DNA of 64,000 bases. Source: JAFMJV01 sp963800275 (GTDB taxonomy: Bacteria; Chloroflexota; Limnocylindria; Limnocylindrales; CSP1-4). The notes under the pieces were generated by a model. That model did no database searches, had not been told where the DNA came from, and was given only the letters and a program-made list of their open reading frames with translations. The stretch covers positions 248,001-312,000 of the forward strand of contig CAWDAI010000007.1 of assembly GCA_963800275.1 (NCBI GenBank). Direction: 5' to 3'. Numbering within the stretch: position 1 is the stretch's first letter; each line of letters starts with the position of its first letter. Positions 50,584-59,307 of this stretch are shown one piece after another. The position numbers and the translations under genes were made by a program.

Positions 50584-53403
50584 CTATCGGAGAGCGCCGG
50601 CGCTGGCGCCGTCGAGGAGCATCAACCGACCGATCGTGACGTCGAGATCCGGTGCCTCGCTGCCCGCGTCGCCGTCGAGCGACTGCGCCGCGACGCTGGC
50701 CTCCGCGATGGCCAGCTCCTGGCGCGGCTGGACGGCGTACACGCCGGGCATGTCCGGGTCCGCCACGACGGCCCGCAGGATCGGCAGCCACTCGCGGGCC
50801 TGGCCCTCGCTGATGTACGCGGCAGCGATCACGGACACCGCTGAGAGTCGGCCGAGCCTGGCGTACTCGCCGTCAGCGACCAGGCGCAACCCGCGCAGGG
50901 CCCAGGCGCGGGCCTCTGCCGGTCGACCGAGCCTGAGGTAGGCGAAACCGACGCGCTCGGCCGCGATGGAGCTTCCCCAGCTGTGACCGACACCCTGGAA
51001 CGCCTCGTAGGCCGCCGTCGCGAAGTCGAGCGCCCCGCGGTGGTCGCCCAGGACGTACGAGCTGAGGCTGGCCCGCGACAGGCTGAAGCCCACGCCGCCG
51101 TCATTGCCGGCATCTTCGAAGCCGGCGAAGGCGTCGAGGTGCCGCCGGAGCCCATCCGCCGGCCGGCCCTCCGCGTCGTCGAGCAGGCCCAGCTTGGACT
51201 CGGTGAAGGCGATGGTGACCGGGTCGCCGGTGGAGAGTGCGAGCCGCTGCGCCTCCTCGAACGCTGCGCGCGCGCCGGTCATGTCGTCGAGCATCAAGCG
51301 AGCCCAGCCGAGCCAGGTGAGGGTGTCCGCGCGCATGAGCTCGTCACCGAGCGCCGCGAAGAGCACATCCGCCTCCTCGAGCGGCGCGATCGCCGCCGCG
51401 TTCTCATCGCGATTGTCGTGGTTCATGCCGCGTGCGAGCAGGAGCATGGCCAGGGCCCAGCGATCACCTGAGGCGCGGACGGCTTCGAGGTGCGCATCGA
51501 TGATGGCGTCCGATTCGCGGTTGTCATCGATGCTGGCCAGGCTCATGGCGAGGTGGCTGGCGAGCCGGACCCGCATCGGCACCTCGGCGCCTTGGTCAAG
51601 GGTTCGGTCCCGCTCCTGCTCGACCACGCGCCACAGCTCTCGCAGCACGGGCGGGCCCGCCGGGTCGACCTGCGCAGCCCACATGTAGGCGAGCCCCCGC
51701 AGCAGGGGCTCGACCTCGTCGCTGGGCCAGTGCCCGACCGCCCAGGCCGCCGCGGCCCGGATATCGGGCAGGGACGGACGGAGCTCGTCGCGAGCCGCTC
51801 GACTTTCCGGGCCGCGGAGCCGAGCCGCTCGTGACACGACCTGCTCGACGAAGAAGCGCGCATGTGTCTCCCGCATGGTCGCGACCGCCCCACGCTCCTC
51901 GAGCTGTTCGGCCGCATAACGGTGGATGAGCTCGTGCATCTCATAGCGTTGGCCGGATCGGCGGACGAGTGAGCGGGCGGTCAGCTCGGCCAGCGTGGTC
52001 AGGCCGGCACCGACGACCGACGCTGCCATGTCCCGGGCGAACGGGGCCCCGAAGACACTCAGGCCCGCCAGCACCCGGCGCTGCTCCTCGTCGAGCAGCC
52101 GCCAGGAGCCCCCGAAGGCGGCCCGCAGGCTACGGTGCCGGGCCGGGGCGTCCGGTGATCGCGTGGCCAGGATGTCGAGGTCCCGCTCCAGCTCATCGGC
52201 CAGCTCGGACGGTGCCAGCACGCCCATCCAGGCAGCAGCCAGCTCGATGGCCAGCGGCATGTTCTCGGTCAGGCGGCAGATGCGGGCCACGGCCGCCCAG
52301 TCCTCGCCCCCGATCGACAGGTCTGGATCGTGCTGTCGTGCACGCTCGACGAAAAGGCGCGTCGCCTCGTCACCCCGGTCGGGCCCGGACAGGCCAGCCA
52401 CGTCGACCGGCCACTCGGCAGCCAGCCCGAGACGGCTGCGCGAGGTGATCAGCAACTGGACGTCCGGGGCGTCCGTGAGCACGCGGCTGAAGACGTTGGC
52501 AGCGGACGGGACCTGCTCGCAGTTGTCGGCCACCAGGAGGATCGAGCGCTCGCGCAGGAAGTCGAGGAGCTGGTCCGCCGGCGCTCGCCCCGCGCTGTGG
52601 GCCAGGTCGATGGCCAGGTCGAGCGCGTCTGCGAGGGCGACGACCAGCTGCTCCTCCGTCGCTACCGTCACCAGCGGGACGAACACCGTTCGCCGTCGAT
52701 GGCGTTCCCAGTATCGGCGCGCTGCCTCCGCTGCCAGTCGTGACTTGCCCGCGCCCCCCGGGCCGACGATGCTGATCAGCCGGTGCTCGGGATCGCCCAG
52801 CAGCGCTTCGATGCGCTGGAGCTCCGATTCGCGACCGACGAACGAGGTGGACCAGCGCGGAAGCTCGGGGCGATCGGCCTCGACCGTCGTGAGCGGCGGG
52901 AAGCGATCCGGCAGCCCCTGGATCGAGAGCTGAAAGATGTGTTCCGGTTGCTCCAGCCCTCGAAGGTGGTGGCGTCCGAGGTCCACCACCGGCTCGTCGG
53001 TCAGTGACTGCGTGGTGGCGGAGAGCAGGACCTGACCACCGTGACCGGCCGCGCCGACGCGAGCCCCGCGGTGGACGTCCAGGCCGACGTAGGCGCCGTC
53101 GACCATGTCCGGGGTACCGGTGTGCAGGCCCATGCGCACGTGGACGGGGCCGTCGTGGAGCGCCCGCTGCCCCTCGGTGGCGGCTGCGATCGCGTCGTCT
53201 GGGCGGGCGAAGGCCATGAGCATAGCGTCGCCCTGGCTGTCGACCACGACACCGCCGTGCCCTTCACAGGTGACCCGCAAGACCTCTCGATGCCGTGCCA
53301 GGACTGCGGCGTAGTCGGTCCTGAGCTTGGCCAGCAACCTGGTCGAGCCCTCGATATCGGTGAAGAGGAGCGTCACGACGCCGGTGGGGAGCTCCGGTGG
53401 CAT
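50584..53403 (-). CDS. Cyclase-like domain fused to AAA/NB-ARC ATPase and TPR repeats
   Basis: A 939-residue signalling protein. Residues ~8-130 are a class III adenylate/guanylate cyclase-like domain with both metal Asp residues (Asp16 in FTDIEGST, Asp59 in GDAML). The expected catalytic Asn is His111. A STAND-type ATPase follows (P-loop GPGGAGKS, 214-221; LLVADNCEQ as Walker B), then ~450 residues of helical TPR-like repeats. There is no C-terminal LuxR HTH. The ATG at 53403 is chosen because the cyclase domain starts there. It converges on the zinc-ribbon gene. Confidence 0.88.
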   Translation of the reverse strand: MPPELPTGVVTLLFTDIEGSTRLLAKLRTDYAAVLARHREVLRVTCEGHGGVVVDSQGDAMLMAFARPDDAIAAATEGQRALHDGPVHVRMGLHTGTPDMVDGAYVGLDVHRGARVGAAGHGGQVLLSATTQSLTDEPVVDLGRHHLRGLEQPEHIFQLSIQGLPDRFPPLTTVEADRPELPRWSTSFVGRESELQRIEALLGDPEHRLISIVGPGGAGKSRLAAEAARRYWERHRRRTVFVPLVTVATEEQLVVALADALDLAIDLAHSAGRAPADQLLDFLRERSILLVADNCEQVPSAANVFSRVLTDAPDVQLLITSRSRLGLAAEWPVDVAGLSGPDRGDEATRLFVERARQHDPDLSIGGEDWAAVARICRLTENMPLAIELAAAWMGVLAPSELADELERDLDILATRSPDAPARHRSLRAAFGGSWRLLDEEQRRVLAGLSVFGAPFARDMAASVVGAGLTTLAELTARSLVRRSGQRYEMHELIHRYAAEQLEERGAVATMRETHARFFVEQVVSRAARLRGPESRAARDELRPSLPDIRAAAAWAVGHWPSDEVEPLLRGLAYMWAAQVDPAGPPVLRELWRVVEQERDRTLDQGAEVPMRVRLASHLAMSLASIDDNRESDAIIDAHLEAVRASGDRWALAMLLLARGMNHDNRDENAAAIAPLEEADVLFAALGDELMRADTLTWLGWARLMLDDMTGARAAFEEAQRLALSTGDPVTIAFTESKLGLLDDAEGRPADGLRRHLDAFAGFEDAGNDGGVGFSLSRASLSSYVLGDHRGALDFATAAYEAFQGVGHSWGSSIAAERVGFAYLRLGRPAEARAWALRGLRLVADGEYARLGRLSAVSVIAAAYISEGQAREWLPILRAVVADPDMPGVYAVQPRQELAIAEASVAAQSLDGDAGSEAPDLDVTIGRLMLLDGASAGALR

Positions 53404-53632
53404 TGGCTCTGCCCTACTGCGGATGCTCGGGACGGTAACAGGCCTGACCGGCCCAAGCCAACCGTCCGACGCATGGGTAAGGGGCCTCCGGCTGGCTCCA
53501 GCCGTCCTGGGCCCGGGGTGCCTTTCCTTGGCTACAGGCCCCCGAGTGCAACGTGTCTGCGATATCACAGGGCGCCGGTCACGGGCTGGTGACACGGCTT
53601 CCCTGCGAGATTAGAGAGCCAGGAGGTATCAC

Positions 53633-53767
53633 ATGGCGCACGCTCTATTCGAGACCACGCGCGCCCTCGCCGAGGCGGTCGAGACGGAAGCCCGGCCGCT
53701 GGTCGGGGGAGGCTCGCGTCGTCGCCTGGCTGCCTACGAGGTCGATGTCCGCAGCCCTCGGCCATGA
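53633..53767 (+). CDS. Short ORF (44 residues) before the AI-2E gene
   Basis: A 44-codon frame begins at an ATG with GGAGGT six bases upstream and stops 16 bases before the AI-2E transporter start. The product is soluble and Ala/Glu/Arg-rich, with an amphipathic first half (FETTRALAEAVETEARP). It could be a small protein or a leader for translation coupling. I recognise no family. Confidence 0.45.
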   Translation: MAHALFETTRALAEAVETEARPLVGGGSRRRLAAYEVDVRSPRP

Positions 53768-53783
53768 CCAGGTCCGGGACACG

Positions 53784-54929
53784 ATGACCACACCTCCGAC
53801 TCCGTCGCGCGGAGAGGCCGGCCTGTGGGCCGTGCGCGGTGCCGGGTTCGGTTCCGGGCTGCTGCTGATCGTCATCGCGGCCAGCGTGGCCGATGCCGCG
53901 ATGGGAGTCCTGGTCCTGATCGTGGTGGCCCTGCTGCTCGCGGCAGCCATCGACCCCGTCGTGCTCGCGCTGCGGGATCGCTTGGGGCTGTCGCGCGTGA
54001 AGATCATCCTGTCGCTGTACGTGCTGCTCGCAGGTCTGGCCATCGCCCTCATCCTGCTCTTGGCGCCGGCCGTCGCCAGCCAGGTGGTCATGCTCTCCGA
54101 GCGCCTCCCACAGATACTCGAGGACACCCGAGCGTGGGCCACCTCACTGCAGCCGGACATCCTGGGAGCCATCCTGGGGCAGTTGCTCGACACCGTTGAC
54201 TCCGCCCTGCAGCGCACCGGCGCCACCGCGCCGCGATCGGAGACCCTGGTGCAGGCGGGGCTCACCGCGGCCGACGCGGTCCTTGCGGTCATGGGCGTGG
54301 TGACCATGGTCTTCTTCTGGCTCATCAGCCGAGCCGCCATCCAGCGCTTCGCGCTCGCGATGGTCTCGCTCGAGCGACGTGGCGAGATCCGGACCGCCTG
54401 GAACCAGGTCGAGCGTCGCCTGGGTCACTGGCTGCGTGGTCAGCTCGCCTTGATGCTCATCGTGGGCAGCGCCACGACCGTGGCCTATACCGTCATCGGT
54501 CTGCCCAATCCGCTGGTCCTCGGGGTCATCGCGGGACTGGCCGAGGTCATTCCCCTCGTGGGACCGGCCCTCGGGGCGATCCCCGCTCTCATCTCGGCCT
54601 TCGTCAACGGCGGTCCCACGCAGGCCGCGATCGTGGTCGTGGTCTACGTGATCATCCAGGTGATCGAGGGCCACGTGCTCGTGCCCATGGTCATGCGCAA
54701 CGCCGTTGGGGTGCCACCGTTCCTCGTCATCATCAGCCTCCTGATCGGTGGCTCCGTCGGAGGCATCGCGGGCGCGCTGCTGGCGGTGCCGGTCATGGCC
54801 GCGATCATCGTGGTGCTCGAGCATGCGCAGGCGCGCCGACGTCCGGTGGACATGGAACCCCTTGAGCCCGCGGAGGAGGACGACGAGGAGCCTCGCCAGG
54901 GATCAGAGGCGCCCGCGCCTGGGGCGTAG
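53784..54929 (+). CDS. AI-2E family transporter (PerM/YdiK type)
   Basis: A membrane exporter of 381 residues with seven or eight helices. The family hallmark is the C-terminal GLPNPLVLGVIAGLAEVIPLVGPALGAIPA region (landmark starts near residue 237), followed by QVIEGHVLVPMVM. An acidic tail ends the protein. Family members export AI-2 or, in other cases, sodium and protons; the role here is unknown. The start at 53784 lies just past the 44-residue ORF. Confidence 0.9.
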   Translation: MTTPPTPSRGEAGLWAVRGAGFGSGLLLIVIAASVADAAMGVLVLIVVALLLAAAIDPVVLALRDRLGLSRVKIILSLYVLLAGLAIALILLLAPAVASQVVMLSERLPQILEDTRAWATSLQPDILGAILGQLLDTVDSALQRTGATAPRSETLVQAGLTAADAVLAVMGVVTMVFFWLISRAAIQRFALAMVSLERRGEIRTAWNQVERRLGHWLRGQLALMLIVGSATTVAYTVIGLPNPLVLGVIAGLAEVIPLVGPALGAIPALISAFVNGGPTQAAIVVVVYVIIQVIEGHVLVPMVMRNAVGVPPFLVIISLLIGGSVGGIAGALLAVPVMAAIIVVLEHAQARRRPVDMEPLEPAEEDDEEPRQGSEAPAPGA

Positions 54930-55004
54930 GGCGCGCCGGGCAACTGAGACGCGGTCCCGGTGAGCGCCCAGCGCAGCTGGAGATGGAGCCGGCCGGCCGA
55001 ACGC

Positions 55005-55409
55005 TTAGCCCGCGGGCTGGGAGGCTGCCGGCTCGGCCGACTCCTCGGGGCTGGCCGTGGGCCCCATGAGGTTGGTCGGGGCTTGCAGCTCCTCGACCGC
55101 TTCTGACAGCAGTCGGATCTGATCTTCGGCCTCGCTGAGTCGAGACTGGAGGTCGGAAGGCTCGACCTCACCCAGGCGAGCCTCGAGCTCAGCCAGGCGA
55201 GCCTCTGCCTGGTCGATCCTGGAGCTGAGCTGGTCCAGGCTCGGGCCCGCGCTTGCGGCGGGGGACCCGCTCTCGGCCGCGATCGGGGTCGACAGGTCGG
55301 CTGAGGCCGTTGGCGCGGCGGTGGTGGCGGCCGGCGCTGGATCGCTGCTGCAGGCCGCGATGAGCATCGCTGCGGCGGCCAGCATCCCTACCTTGGTCAT
55401 CGGTCTCAT
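55005..55409 (-). CDS. Coiled-coil lipoprotein
   Basis: A 134-residue exported protein with a lipobox (LIAAC, Cys20). A Ser/Ala/Thr/Pro-rich linker follows (~21-55), then a clear coiled coil (LDQLSSRIDQAEARLAELE onwards to ~110) and a Pro/Ser tail. This Lpp/SlyX-like layout suggests a cell-envelope structural role. It is the only lipobox protein seen in the window. A 14-base tandem repeat lies 15 bases upstream of its start. Confidence 0.75.
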   Translation of the reverse strand: MRPMTKVGMLAAAAMLIAACSSDPAPAATTAAPTASADLSTPIAAESGSPAASAGPSLDQLSSRIDQAEARLAELEARLGEVEPSDLQSRLSEAEDQIRLLSEAVEELQAPTNLMGPTASPEESAEPAASQPAG

Positions 55410-55820
55410 GCGACTACCTCATCGGTGGATGTGCGCGGGTGGATGTGCGCGCACGGCCTGTGGATCCCGCCGTCTGTCAGTCAAGTCCAGGACGGCGGAC
55501 CCCATGTCGTGCATTCTCGGCCAGCAGCGTACTGAGGCCCGCATCGCAGGCGCCTTTCCAGCTACCGCCGGGACCTGACAGGCGCGTGTCGGGCGTGCAG
55601 CGGACGAGCCCTCCACCAGCGAGCAGCCCGGCGCGCGCGGCGAGCGAACTCGATCCGCCGCCGGTCGCTGCCGGCTCACGCCGCTGGGGCCCCCGGTGGG
55701 CGCTCCTGCGACGCACCTGCAACCTGCACACCAGGGGCGTCATCGCCCACGTTACGGGCCGCGAGCGAAGGTGGGTTCCGGAGGGTTCGAGACTGCACAG
55801 GCGAAAGGAAGCGAGAGACG
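55410..55820. other. Intergenic region with a tandem repeat
   Basis: A 411-base divergent gap between the lipoprotein gene and a small plus-strand gene. Its only visible structure is the 14-base tandem repeat at 55424-55451. Open frames here lack RBS and domains. Confidence 0.5.
55424..55451. repeat. 14-base perfect tandem direct repeat
   Basis: GGTGGATGTGCGCG occurs twice head to tail (55424-55437 and 55438-55451), 15-42 bases upstream of the lipoprotein start. Two adjacent copies near a promoter are the form of a direct-repeat binding site for a response regulator, or a recent slip duplication. Confidence 0.7.
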
Positions 55821-56048
55821 ATGTCAAGAAGACCGCTGACCGACGAGGAGGAGGCTGTCGTCCGCTACATCCGCAGCGACGACCCGCCAGCGACGCAGCC
55901 CGTACCCCCGCTCATCTCCGAGGCGCTGCGACGCATCGTCGAATCCGCCAATCCTGTCGACGTTCTCCGTCACGAGTATCGCGCGATCTCCGAGTTGACA
56001 CTGCGGTACGACCTCGAGCAAGGCCTGGTCCTCGAGGCGCGGACGTAG
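55821..56048 (+). CDS. Small hypothetical protein
   Basis: A 75-residue acidic, helical protein (LTDEEEAVVRYIRSDDPP, then LISEALRRIVESANPVDVL). AAGGAAG lies about ten bases before the ATG. No membrane segment and no recognised family. A single soluble helical domain is likely. Confidence 0.6.
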   Translation: MSRRPLTDEEEAVVRYIRSDDPPATQPVPPLISEALRRIVESANPVDVLRHEYRAISELTLRYDLEQGLVLEART

Positions 56049-56248
56049 GCTCTCTCATGGCGGCGGCACATGACGTCGGGTCGGCTGACGTCTGGCCGCC
56101 TGCGCGGGCCGATTGTTCCCTGAGGAACGGACCAGGCCTGGCCCCGCGGGTACGTTATCGGGGAATGGTGTCGAGCCGACGCACGGTGGGCGCAGGCCCG
56201 GGTGCCCAGGAGCCTGTGAGCCTCCCCGGTCGGTTCGGCAAGGAGGCC

Positions 56249-56689
56249 ATGATGCGACTCGATGAGATCACACCGTTTACCAGCCTGTCTTTGGAGCAGC
56301 TCAGGAGCGCGCTTGCCAGCGCTGACGTGCGGAGCGTCCTGCCTGTGACGAGCCTCAAGTCGATGCGCGACCACGTCCTGGTCGCGACGCCAGAGGGCCT
56401 GGCCATCGTCACCAGCCGCACCGTCGGCGAGTCGGGGCCGTCCGGCGTCGTCGTCGACTGGGCTCGCTGGTCCCACGTGCAGCTAAGTACCGGCGGCGAC
56501 CGAGCGGATGCGGATGATCCTTCCTACTTCGACATCGTGGTCCGAGTCGGGCGCAAAGCCTTCCATGCCCTGTTGCCCGGCCCGGCCGGACAGAAGGCTC
56601 TCCGCGAGTTCGTGGTCTCGGTGCAACGAGGCGCCAAGGGCAACCTCGCCTACGTCGACTATGACGCTGCCGCGATGCTCACGCACTAG
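56249..56689 (+). CDS. Hypothetical protein, possible PH-like fold
   Basis: A protein of about 146 residues. The segment VLVATPEGLAIVTSRTVGES and repeated short strands (YFDIVVRVGRKAFHALL) followed by a C-terminal helix (GQKALREFVVSVQRG) suggest a PH-like or bPH domain, which often binds lipids or proteins. This is by pattern only. AGGAGG sits two bases before the ATG at 56249 and five before that at 56252, so 56252 may be the true start. The upstream frame has no support. Confidence 0.6.
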   Translation: MMRLDEITPFTSLSLEQLRSALASADVRSVLPVTSLKSMRDHVLVATPEGLAIVTSRTVGESGPSGVVVDWARWSHVQLSTGGDRADADDPSYFDIVVRVGRKAFHALLPGPAGQKALREFVVSVQRGAKGNLAYVDYDAAAMLTH

Positions 56690-56780
56690 GCATCACATCA
56701 CATCGGTGCCAAGCCTGAACGGAAACGTTCCTGACCGCCGAGACGCCGCACGACCGTAGATCTGTCTCCCAGGGAACGAT

Positions 56781-57113
56781 ATGCATGGGTGCGAACCTGC
56801 TACAAGGATGGATGTGAAAAGCCGAGTGCGAACCGAGCGGGTCATCGATACCTTGCGCGCGTGGAGGCGAGCCCTGCGCGAGGTCGGACGAGCCGAGCGC
56901 ACGCTCGCCGGCTCCACGGGAGGCGCCTCAGAGGACGATGCTCGCGCCGTCCTCGATCGTGCGCGGGAGGCAGAGGCCGAGGCGGCTGAGCGGCACCGGA
57001 CCGTGCAGGCACTGGTCTACGAACGGTACGCCGACGATGAGCGCGAATCGGCGCGCCGGTCCCGGTCGCAGGGTGACCCGGCCGAGCCGATGTCGGAGGC
57101 GGTCGCCGACTAG
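56781..57113 (+). CDS. Hypothetical charged helical protein
   Basis: A 110-residue protein very rich in Arg, Glu and Ala, probably two long helices or a coiled coil (TLRAWRRALREVGRAERTL; AREAEAEAAERHRTVQALV). The start is uncertain: an in-frame ATG at 56808 is also possible. AGGGAA lies near the first ATG. No family is recognised. Confidence 0.5.
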   Translation: MHGCEPATRMDVKSRVRTERVIDTLRAWRRALREVGRAERTLAGSTGGASEDDARAVLDRAREAEAEAAERHRTVQALVYERYADDERESARRSRSQGDPAEPMSEAVAD

Positions 57114-57129
57114 CAGGGCACTCCGTCCC

Positions 57130-57155
57130 GCGGCCGCACGTACCAGGCCGGCCGC
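57130..57155. terminator. Hairpin between convergent genes
   Basis: A 7-base stem GCGGCCG / CGGCCGC (57130-57136, 57149-57155) with a 12-base loop lies between the charged helical protein gene and the convergent Crp/Fnr gene. Confidence 0.4.
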
Positions 57156-57165
57156 GTCTGCCGGC

Positions 57166-57957
57166 TCAGGATCCCCAGGGCCGGGGGGCCGTCTCAACCG
57201 TGTTAGCCACGCCCGGCGGTCGAGCCCTAGCCTGTCCGCTCTCGCCGTGAAGGGCATCGTCTTCGAACATGTGATCGAGTTCGTCGCGGATGATCCAGTA
57301 GCACTCGCAGGTCATCTTTTCCAGCCCGACCCGGTCGAGGATCATGATCTTGCCCCGACGACGATCGCTGATGAGCCCGTGATCGCGCAGCGTGCGCTCC
57401 ACCCGGCTGAGCTTGGGACGCGAGACCCCCAGCATGGTGGCGAAGAACTCCTGCGTCAGATCAAGCAGCTCGTCTTCCCTGCGATCATGCGAGAGGAGCA
57501 GCCACTTGGCCGATCGCTGCTGCATGTCATGGATCCGATTGCAGGCGCCGTTCTGTCCCGCCTGCACCAGGAGCGAGCTGAGATACCGTGCCGCCAGGGA
57601 GTAGAGCACGGGCAGCGAAGAGGCGGTCGATCGGATCCCTTCGACGCCGACCCGCAGAGCCTCCCCGTCGAGCTGCCAGAAAGCGTCGAAGGGAAGCGAT
57701 CGGTCGCCGAAGATGGCGCCCACACCGACCACACCCTCGCGTCCGATGCTGACGACCTCCACTGATGCGCCGGTGGCATCGGAGGTGACGATGGAGACCA
57801 TGCCCGACAGCGGGAAGTAGAGCCACTCGATCGGATCGAGCCGGCCGATCATGCGCTCTCGCGCTGCGTCCTGGGTCACCGACCCCTGTGCCAGGACAAG
57901 AGCACGCTCGGACGCAGGTAGGCGGGCCAGCACGCCATTGCGCTGCTCGCTGGACAT
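57166..57957 (-). CDS. Crp/Fnr-family transcriptional regulator
   Basis: A cyclic-nucleotide-binding-type regulator of 263 residues. The N-terminal jelly roll has IEWLYFPLSGMVSIV and the C-terminal winged helix has FFATMLGVSRPKLSRVERTL as recognition helix. The segment VVSIGREGVVGVGAIFGD replaces the canonical cAMP loop, so the ligand is probably not cAMP. It resembles the subgroup of Fnr-like regulators with no Fe-S cysteines. The longer frame to 58020 adds 21 atypical residues. It diverges from the channel gene across ~345 bases in which I see only low-quality frames. Confidence 0.88.
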   Translation of the reverse strand: MSSEQRNGVLARLPASERALVLAQGSVTQDAARERMIGRLDPIEWLYFPLSGMVSIVTSDATGASVEVVSIGREGVVGVGAIFGDRSLPFDAFWQLDGEALRVGVEGIRSTASSLPVLYSLAARYLSSLLVQAGQNGACNRIHDMQQRSAKWLLLSHDRREDELLDLTQEFFATMLGVSRPKLSRVERTLRDHGLISDRRRGKIMILDRVGLEKMTCECYWIIRDELDHMFEDDALHGESGQARARPPGVANTVETAPRPWGS

Positions 57958-58302
57958 CGCGCCCCCGACCTTGACAAGAAGGTGCGCGCTGGTGCGTCCG
58001 TTGCGGCTCGACATACGCATAAGGCCGAGGTGCCTTCGCGTCCGATGTTGACAGCCGGCGGCCGTGAAGTCAATCGCGCAACGTCCGGAGAGATGGCCTC
58101 GACATGGACTTGCAACATCTTGGTCGCGGGCTGCATCGAAGGTGTGCCGGCGGCCGCGCGATACTCCTCGACGGGTGCGGTGCCGGGCATCGCCGTAAGC
58201 GCGAGAGCGCGGCGCGCCTGGTCAGACCTCGCAGATGGCCGGTGTCCGGACCAGGGCGGCCGCGTCCCGTGAATCGGGCCGCCATCGCGCTGGAGGTCGC
58301 TC

Positions 58303-59307
58303 ATGGAGCTGTTGTCTTTGGTCCTGGGCCTGATGCTCCTGGCCATGGGCCTCATCGACCTGTTGTGGACCGCGCTTTGGATCACCGGGCGGGCGGGGCC
58401 GTTGACAGGCCTGATCTCCGGCGCCGCCTGGCGGATGCTGCTTCGTGCCGCGGGCGGTCGGCACCGGCTCCTCTCGCTCTTCGGACCTGTCAGCCTCATC
58501 GGGGCCATCGTGTTCTGGTCCACCCTGCTCTGGTTGGGCTGGACCCTCGTGTTTGGGGCTGAGAGCGGTTCGGTCCTCGATGCCGACACCGGTGCGGCCG
58601 GTGGGCTCAGCGAGCGGCTGTACTTCGCCGGCTATGCGCTCTTCACCATGGGCAACGGCGATGTCATCCCCGCCCCGGGATGGCGCCTGCCGACCGTCTT
58701 GATGAACGCGAGCGGCATCGTCCTCCTCACCTTGGTGGTGAGCTACCTGATCTCGATCCTCGCCGCCGTCGCATCCGCTCGCGCCTTCGGCTCGCGGGTG
58801 ACCTCTCTCGGCAGCTCGGCCCAGGCCATCCTCCTGGCGGCCCGTCGTGAGGACGGGTTTCACGCGCTCGATGGCCCGCTGGCCTCGTTTGCGGCCGAGT
58901 TGAGCCGCCTGGCTGAGCAGCATGCCGCGTACCCGGTGCTCGGCTACTACCATGCGGACGGTGAGGCCAAGGCCATGCCCCGGGCTGTGGCGGTGCTCGA
59001 CGATACGCTCACCATCCTCGAAGCGCTGCCCGAAGCGAGCGTCCCGAGCCGGCTCACACGTATGTCCCTGCGGGGAGCCATCGAGAGCTACCTCGGGACC
59101 GTCCCAGCCGGTCGGACCAGTGGCTCGCAGGCGGCGTCTCCGGTACCGGCAGTAGAGCAGCTGCGTGCGGCCGGTATCCCCGTGGATCGGTCGCGACTGT
59201 CGGATGCGCTGACACGCGCGCGTGACCGCCGGGCGGCCCTCGCCGCCGTGCTCGCCGAGCAGGGCTGGCCGTGGCCGGCGACCGCGGCCAGCGACGCCGA
59301 GCATTGA
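58303..59307 (+). CDS. K+-channel-like membrane protein with GNGD filter
   Basis: A 334-residue protein with several N-terminal helices and a pore-loop region. The filter reads TMGNGD (residues 115-120) where classic potassium channels have TVGYGD. A final helix (VLLTLVVSYLISILAAV) and a soluble C-terminal domain of ~175 residues follow. This matches the ion-channel (Ion_trans_2) layout. It may be a channel with changed selectivity or no conduction. Its end overlaps the topoisomerase start by 37 bases. Confidence 0.8.
   Translation: MELLSLVLGLMLLAMGLIDLLWTALWITGRAGPLTGLISGAAWRMLLRAAGGRHRLLSLFGPVSLIGAIVFWSTLLWLGWTLVFGAESGSVLDADTGAAGGLSERLYFAGYALFTMGNGDVIPAPGWRLPTVLMNASGIVLLTLVVSYLISILAAVASARAFGSRVTSLGSSAQAILLAARREDGFHALDGPLASFAAELSRLAEQHAAYPVLGYYHADGEAKAMPRAVAVLDDTLTILEALPEASVPSRLTRMSLRGAIESYLGTVPAGRTSGSQAASPVPAVEQLRAAGIPVDRSRLSDALTRARDRRAALAAVLAEQGWPWPATAASDAEH

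Noticed and set aside
56115..56128. GTTCCCTGAGGAAC as an SOS box
   Set aside because: The half-sites are in the reverse order of known LexA boxes (GAAC-N4-GTTC) and the inner bases do not pair.
56714..56730. GAACG-GAAA-CGTTC hairpin as a regulatory RNA
   Set aside because: A 5-base stem alone in a 90-base gap is too small; at most a weak terminator.
58045..58272. A 75-codon plus-strand frame before the channel gene
   Set aside because: No SD, no domain and unusual composition; probably only the promoter region of the divergent genes.
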